Source of the DNA: Desnuesiella massiliensis | GTDB taxonomy: Bacteria > Bacillota > Clostridia > Clostridiales > Clostridiaceae | Length of the DNA stretch: 64,000 bases | Assembly: GCF_001403615.1 (NCBI RefSeq) | Contig: NZ_LN879453.1 | Coordinates: forward strand, 1 to 64,000 | Reading direction: 5' to 3' | Shown here: in pieces, positions 61,620 to 64,000 of the stretch | How positions within the stretch are numbered: the first letter of the stretch is position 1 | How the letters are laid out: the number at the start of each line of letters is the position of its first letter | Notes under the pieces: generated by a model | What the model was told of the DNA's origin: nothing | What the model saw: the letters and a program-made list of their open reading frames with translations, nothing else | Database searches by the model: none | Position numbers and translations under genes: made by a program

Positions 61620-62018
61620 ATGGATTTTTCTTCTTTAGTATTAATGGAGATTGAAAAAGATACAAATTTATTTTTAAGAGAATTAGGAAGTTATGAGGTA
61701 GGAGAAGGAGCTAAATTTGTTAAGAAGCTATATTGCATAGATAAAGAAGTGTTTATTTACTTTGATACTGATAAAGATGTAGAAGAGTGGGAATATACTG
61801 CAATATTTGATTGTTTTAATTTAGAATTATTTGAAAAAAAAGATATAGATATTGAAGAAATTGATGATGAATATAACCCTACCTGGAAGATAAAAATAAT
61901 CTATATGGAAGATCATATGGAAATGAAAGAAAAATTAAATGAAATCTGCTCTTTGATTAGTGAAGAGATACATAGGGTCTTTGAGGAAGTTAAGAATAAA
62001 AAAGAAGAGTATTTGTAA
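61620..62018 (+). CDS. Uncharacterised acidic protein
   Basis: A 132-aa protein rich in Glu, Asp and Lys, with no signal peptide or membrane segment. It has a beta-rich first half (FVKKLYCIDKEVFIYFD, WEYTAIFDCFN) and a helical end. I do not recognise the family; related small proteins of this kind are common in clostridia. The ribosome binding site AAGGAAAGGATG lies before the ATG. It is 102 bp upstream of pepF with no clear terminator between. Confidence 0.65.
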   Translation: MDFSSLVLMEIEKDTNLFLRELGSYEVGEGAKFVKKLYCIDKEVFIYFDTDKDVEEWEYTAIFDCFNLELFEKKDIDIEEIDDEYNPTWKIKIIYMEDHMEMKEKLNEICSLISEEIHRVFEEVKNKKEEYL

Positions 62019-62120
62019 AAACTATAATGGAACAGAATATTTTATTTTTCAATGGAAAAATGAGGGAAAATATTTTATAATACATAGTAATACTGTTTAT
62101 TTTTATAGGAGGGTTGTATT

Positions 62121-63914
62121 ATGGGTGAAGTAAAAAAGTTGAAGACTAGAGAGGAAATAAGTTCTGAATGCAAATGGGATATAGAAAAAGTTTATGCTAC
62201 AAATGAAGCTTGGGAAAAAGATTTTGAAATATTGAAGAAAAAAGCTGAAAAAATAAAAGATTTTTCAGGAAAACTATCTCAGCCTACGGTATTGCTAGAT
62301 TATTTTAAAGTAAAAGAGGATATATCAAGATTAGCAGATAAATTATTTATATTTGCCCATTTAAAGAGTGATGAAGACAGAGCTAATAGTACTTATCAAT
62401 CTCTAAAGGATAAAATAGATACTTATTTAGCAGAGCTTAGAAGCTTAGGGGCTTTTTTTGTGCCTGAAATATTATCATTACCCGAAGATTACATAGAAAA
62501 ATCTATAGCTGAAGTTAAAGATTTAGAAATGTATAAATTCTTATTAGAAGATATTTTAAAGATGAAGCCTCATGTGCTTTCGAAAGAATTAGAAGAGCTT
62601 GTAGCTTCTGTTTCAGATTGCTTAGAAGCTCCGGGAAATATTTTTAGTATGCTTACAAATGCAGATATGACCTTTCCCATTATAAAAGATGAAAGTGGGA
62701 ATGATATAGAATTAACTGAAGGAAATTATTCCGGGTTTGTAAGATCAAAGGATAGAAGTGTTAGGGAGGCTGCTTTTAAAGCGCTATTTTCTGCCTATGA
62801 TAAATTTAAAAATACTATTGCTACATCCTTAACTTCTTCCATAAAAAATAATGTGTTTATAGCCAAAACACGAAAATATAGCTCTGCTTTAGAAAGCTCT
62901 TTAAAGCCTAATAATATACCTTTAGAGGTTTATGATAATGCTATTAATACAATAAATAGCAATATAGAGTCTCTTCACAGATATGTTAGAATTAAAAAGA
63001 AACTTTTAGGATTAGAAGAAATTCATATGTATGATTTGTATGTACCGGTAATTGATATAGAAAAAGAAAATATTGAGTTTAAGAAAGGTGTAGAAATAGT
63101 AAAAGAAGGTTTGCATCCACTAGGAAAAGAATATCTTTCAATCTTTGATGAAGGTATTAAAGAGGGGTGGATAGACGTTTATGAGAATAAAGGGAAAAGA
63201 GGCGGAGCCTATTCTTGGGGATGCTATGATACTATGCCTTATGTGTTACTAAACTATAATAATGATTTAAATGATGTATCCACCTTAGCCCATGAAATGG
63301 GTCATTCCATTCATTCCTATTATTCAAGGAAAACTCAGCCTTATATTTATGCTGATTATGAATTATTCTGTGCCGAAGTTGCATCTACTACTAATGAAGC
63401 TTTATTGATTCATTACTTAATTAATAGGGAGACACAAAAGAGTAAAAAGCTATATTTAATCAATCAAGAGTTAGAACAAATAAGAACTACAGTATTTAGG
63501 CAATTAATGTTTGCGGAGTTTGAGAAAATCACACATGAGTCTATAGAAAAAGGTAATCCTTTAACGGCTAAGGATTTGTGTAGTATATGGCATGAATTAA
63601 ATGTGAAATATTTTGGACCAGATATGATAGTTGATGAAGAAATAGATATGGAATGGGCAAGAATACCTCATTTTTACTCCGATTTCTATGTATATCAATA
63701 TGCTACAGGTTATGCTGCTGCCAGTGCTTTTGCTAAGAGTATCCTTGAGCAGGGTAATGAAGCGGTAAATAAATATATTGGCTTCTTAAAAAGTGGAGGA
63801 AGCGACTATCCAATAAATATTTTAAAGAAAGCTGGAGTAGATATGACAACACCAGCACCTTTAGAAGCCACTCTTCAAAGATTTAATGAATTATTAGATA
63901 TGTTAGAACAGTAA
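62121..63914 (+). CDS. pepF: Oligoendopeptidase F
   Basis: A 597-aa M3-family zinc metallopeptidase that cuts short peptides in the cytoplasm. The catalytic HEMGHSIHSYYS (HExxH) lies near residues 390-401, with the third ligand Glu in FCAEVASTTNEAL. The N-terminal helical domain and length are typical of PepF. The ribosome binding site GGAGGG precedes the ATG. No signal peptide. Confidence 0.95.
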   Translation: MGEVKKLKTREEISSECKWDIEKVYATNEAWEKDFEILKKKAEKIKDFSGKLSQPTVLLDYFKVKEDISRLADKLFIFAHLKSDEDRANSTYQSLKDKIDTYLAELRSLGAFFVPEILSLPEDYIEKSIAEVKDLEMYKFLLEDILKMKPHVLSKELEELVASVSDCLEAPGNIFSMLTNADMTFPIIKDESGNDIELTEGNYSGFVRSKDRSVREAAFKALFSAYDKFKNTIATSLTSSIKNNVFIAKTRKYSSALESSLKPNNIPLEVYDNAINTINSNIESLHRYVRIKKKLLGLEEIHMYDLYVPVIDIEKENIEFKKGVEIVKEGLHPLGKEYLSIFDEGIKEGWIDVYENKGKRGGAYSWGCYDTMPYVLLNYNNDLNDVSTLAHEMGHSIHSYYSRKTQPYIYADYELFCAEVASTTNEALLIHYLINRETQKSKKLYLINQELEQIRTTVFRQLMFAEFEKITHESIEKGNPLTAKDLCSIWHELNVKYFGPDMIVDEEIDMEWARIPHFYSDFYVYQYATGYAAASAFAKSILEQGNEAVNKYIGFLKSGGSDYPINILKKAGVDMTTPAPLEATLQRFNELLDMLEQ

Positions 63915-63921
63915 TAAAATA

Positions 63922-63985
63922 AGTGTGCTTTTGCTAAAATAGTGGAATTTGTTTCCCTATATTTAGTGTAAGCACATTTTTTTAT
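63922..63985 (+). terminator. Probable terminator after pepF
   Basis: A long imperfect hairpin: AGTGTGCTTTTGCTAAAATAG pairs with CTATATTTAGTGTAAGCACAT, followed by T7. Confidence 0.6.
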
Positions 63986-64000
63986 TGTAATAAAATGCTG

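Overview
The window is an AT-rich, low-GC Gram-positive chromosome segment, best explained as a Clostridium-type anaerobe. The support is purine-rich AGGAGG-type ribosome binding sites nearly everywhere, A/T-rich codons, a class III fructose-bisphosphatase, a PPi-type phosphofructokinase, a long-form urocanase, a YedF selenium-metabolism protein, a lipoteichoic-acid synthase family enzyme and many lipoproteins. There is no prophage, insertion sequence or CRISPR array. The left edge is the end of an rRNA operon (23S 3' end, 5S, tRNA-Asn), and most genes run rightward away from it.

Layout. 0-0.5 kb: rRNA/tRNA end. 0.7-8.3 kb: polysaccharide deacetylase, an OmpR-type two-component system with a lipoprotein, and the TldD/TldE protease pair. 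8.4-19.3 kb: an orphan permease, LtaS-type sulfatase (minus), YedF, a lipid kinase, fbp, and a LytS/receiver/LytTR signalling trio. 19.4-23.7 kb: histidine degradation (hutU-ftcD-hutI, with no hutH or fchA in the window). 23.8-31.3 kb: assorted single genes (VOC protein, SUFU-domain protein, YdcF-like protein, ferredoxin, YD-like protein, FAD oxidoreductase, SGNH hydrolase, RusA-like protein). Two copies of an 89-bp palindromic element lie at 29.9 and 31.4 kb. 31.5-37.8 kb: tsaD, a membrane-anchored alpha/beta-hydrolase homologue lacking the catalytic His, a membrane-anchored MutS-family ATPase, an ArsR-type regulator and HtrA.

37.9-49.3 kb is the most distinctive region. Three well-formed sigma-54 promoters (-24 GG / -12 GC, each GG to GC step 12 bp) stand in front of an alpha/beta hydrolase, a complete branched-chain-amino-acid-type ABC transporter (livHMGF plus binding protein), and a KAS III-like / CoA-transferase / MaoC-hydratase operon. 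A PAS-AAA+-Fis sigma-54 activator lies between them. I read this as one locally controlled uptake and acyl-CoA metabolism regulon whose substrate is unknown.

49.4-64 kb: a degenerate receiver with a zinc ribbon, an ABC-F protein, a DUF2325 gene with a textbook 7-1-7 Fur box on its promoter, a DUF4397 protein, a cysteine-desulfurase-like enzyme, PPi-type phosphofructokinase, MntP, a FUSC-like protein, and a zinc locus. The zinc locus has a Fur-family regulator, znuB-znuC on the minus strand and divergent znuA, with a second, different 7-1-7 palindrome at the znuA start. Two small hypothetical genes and oligoendopeptidase F close the window.

All calls come from reading motifs and gene context. 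No database search was run.
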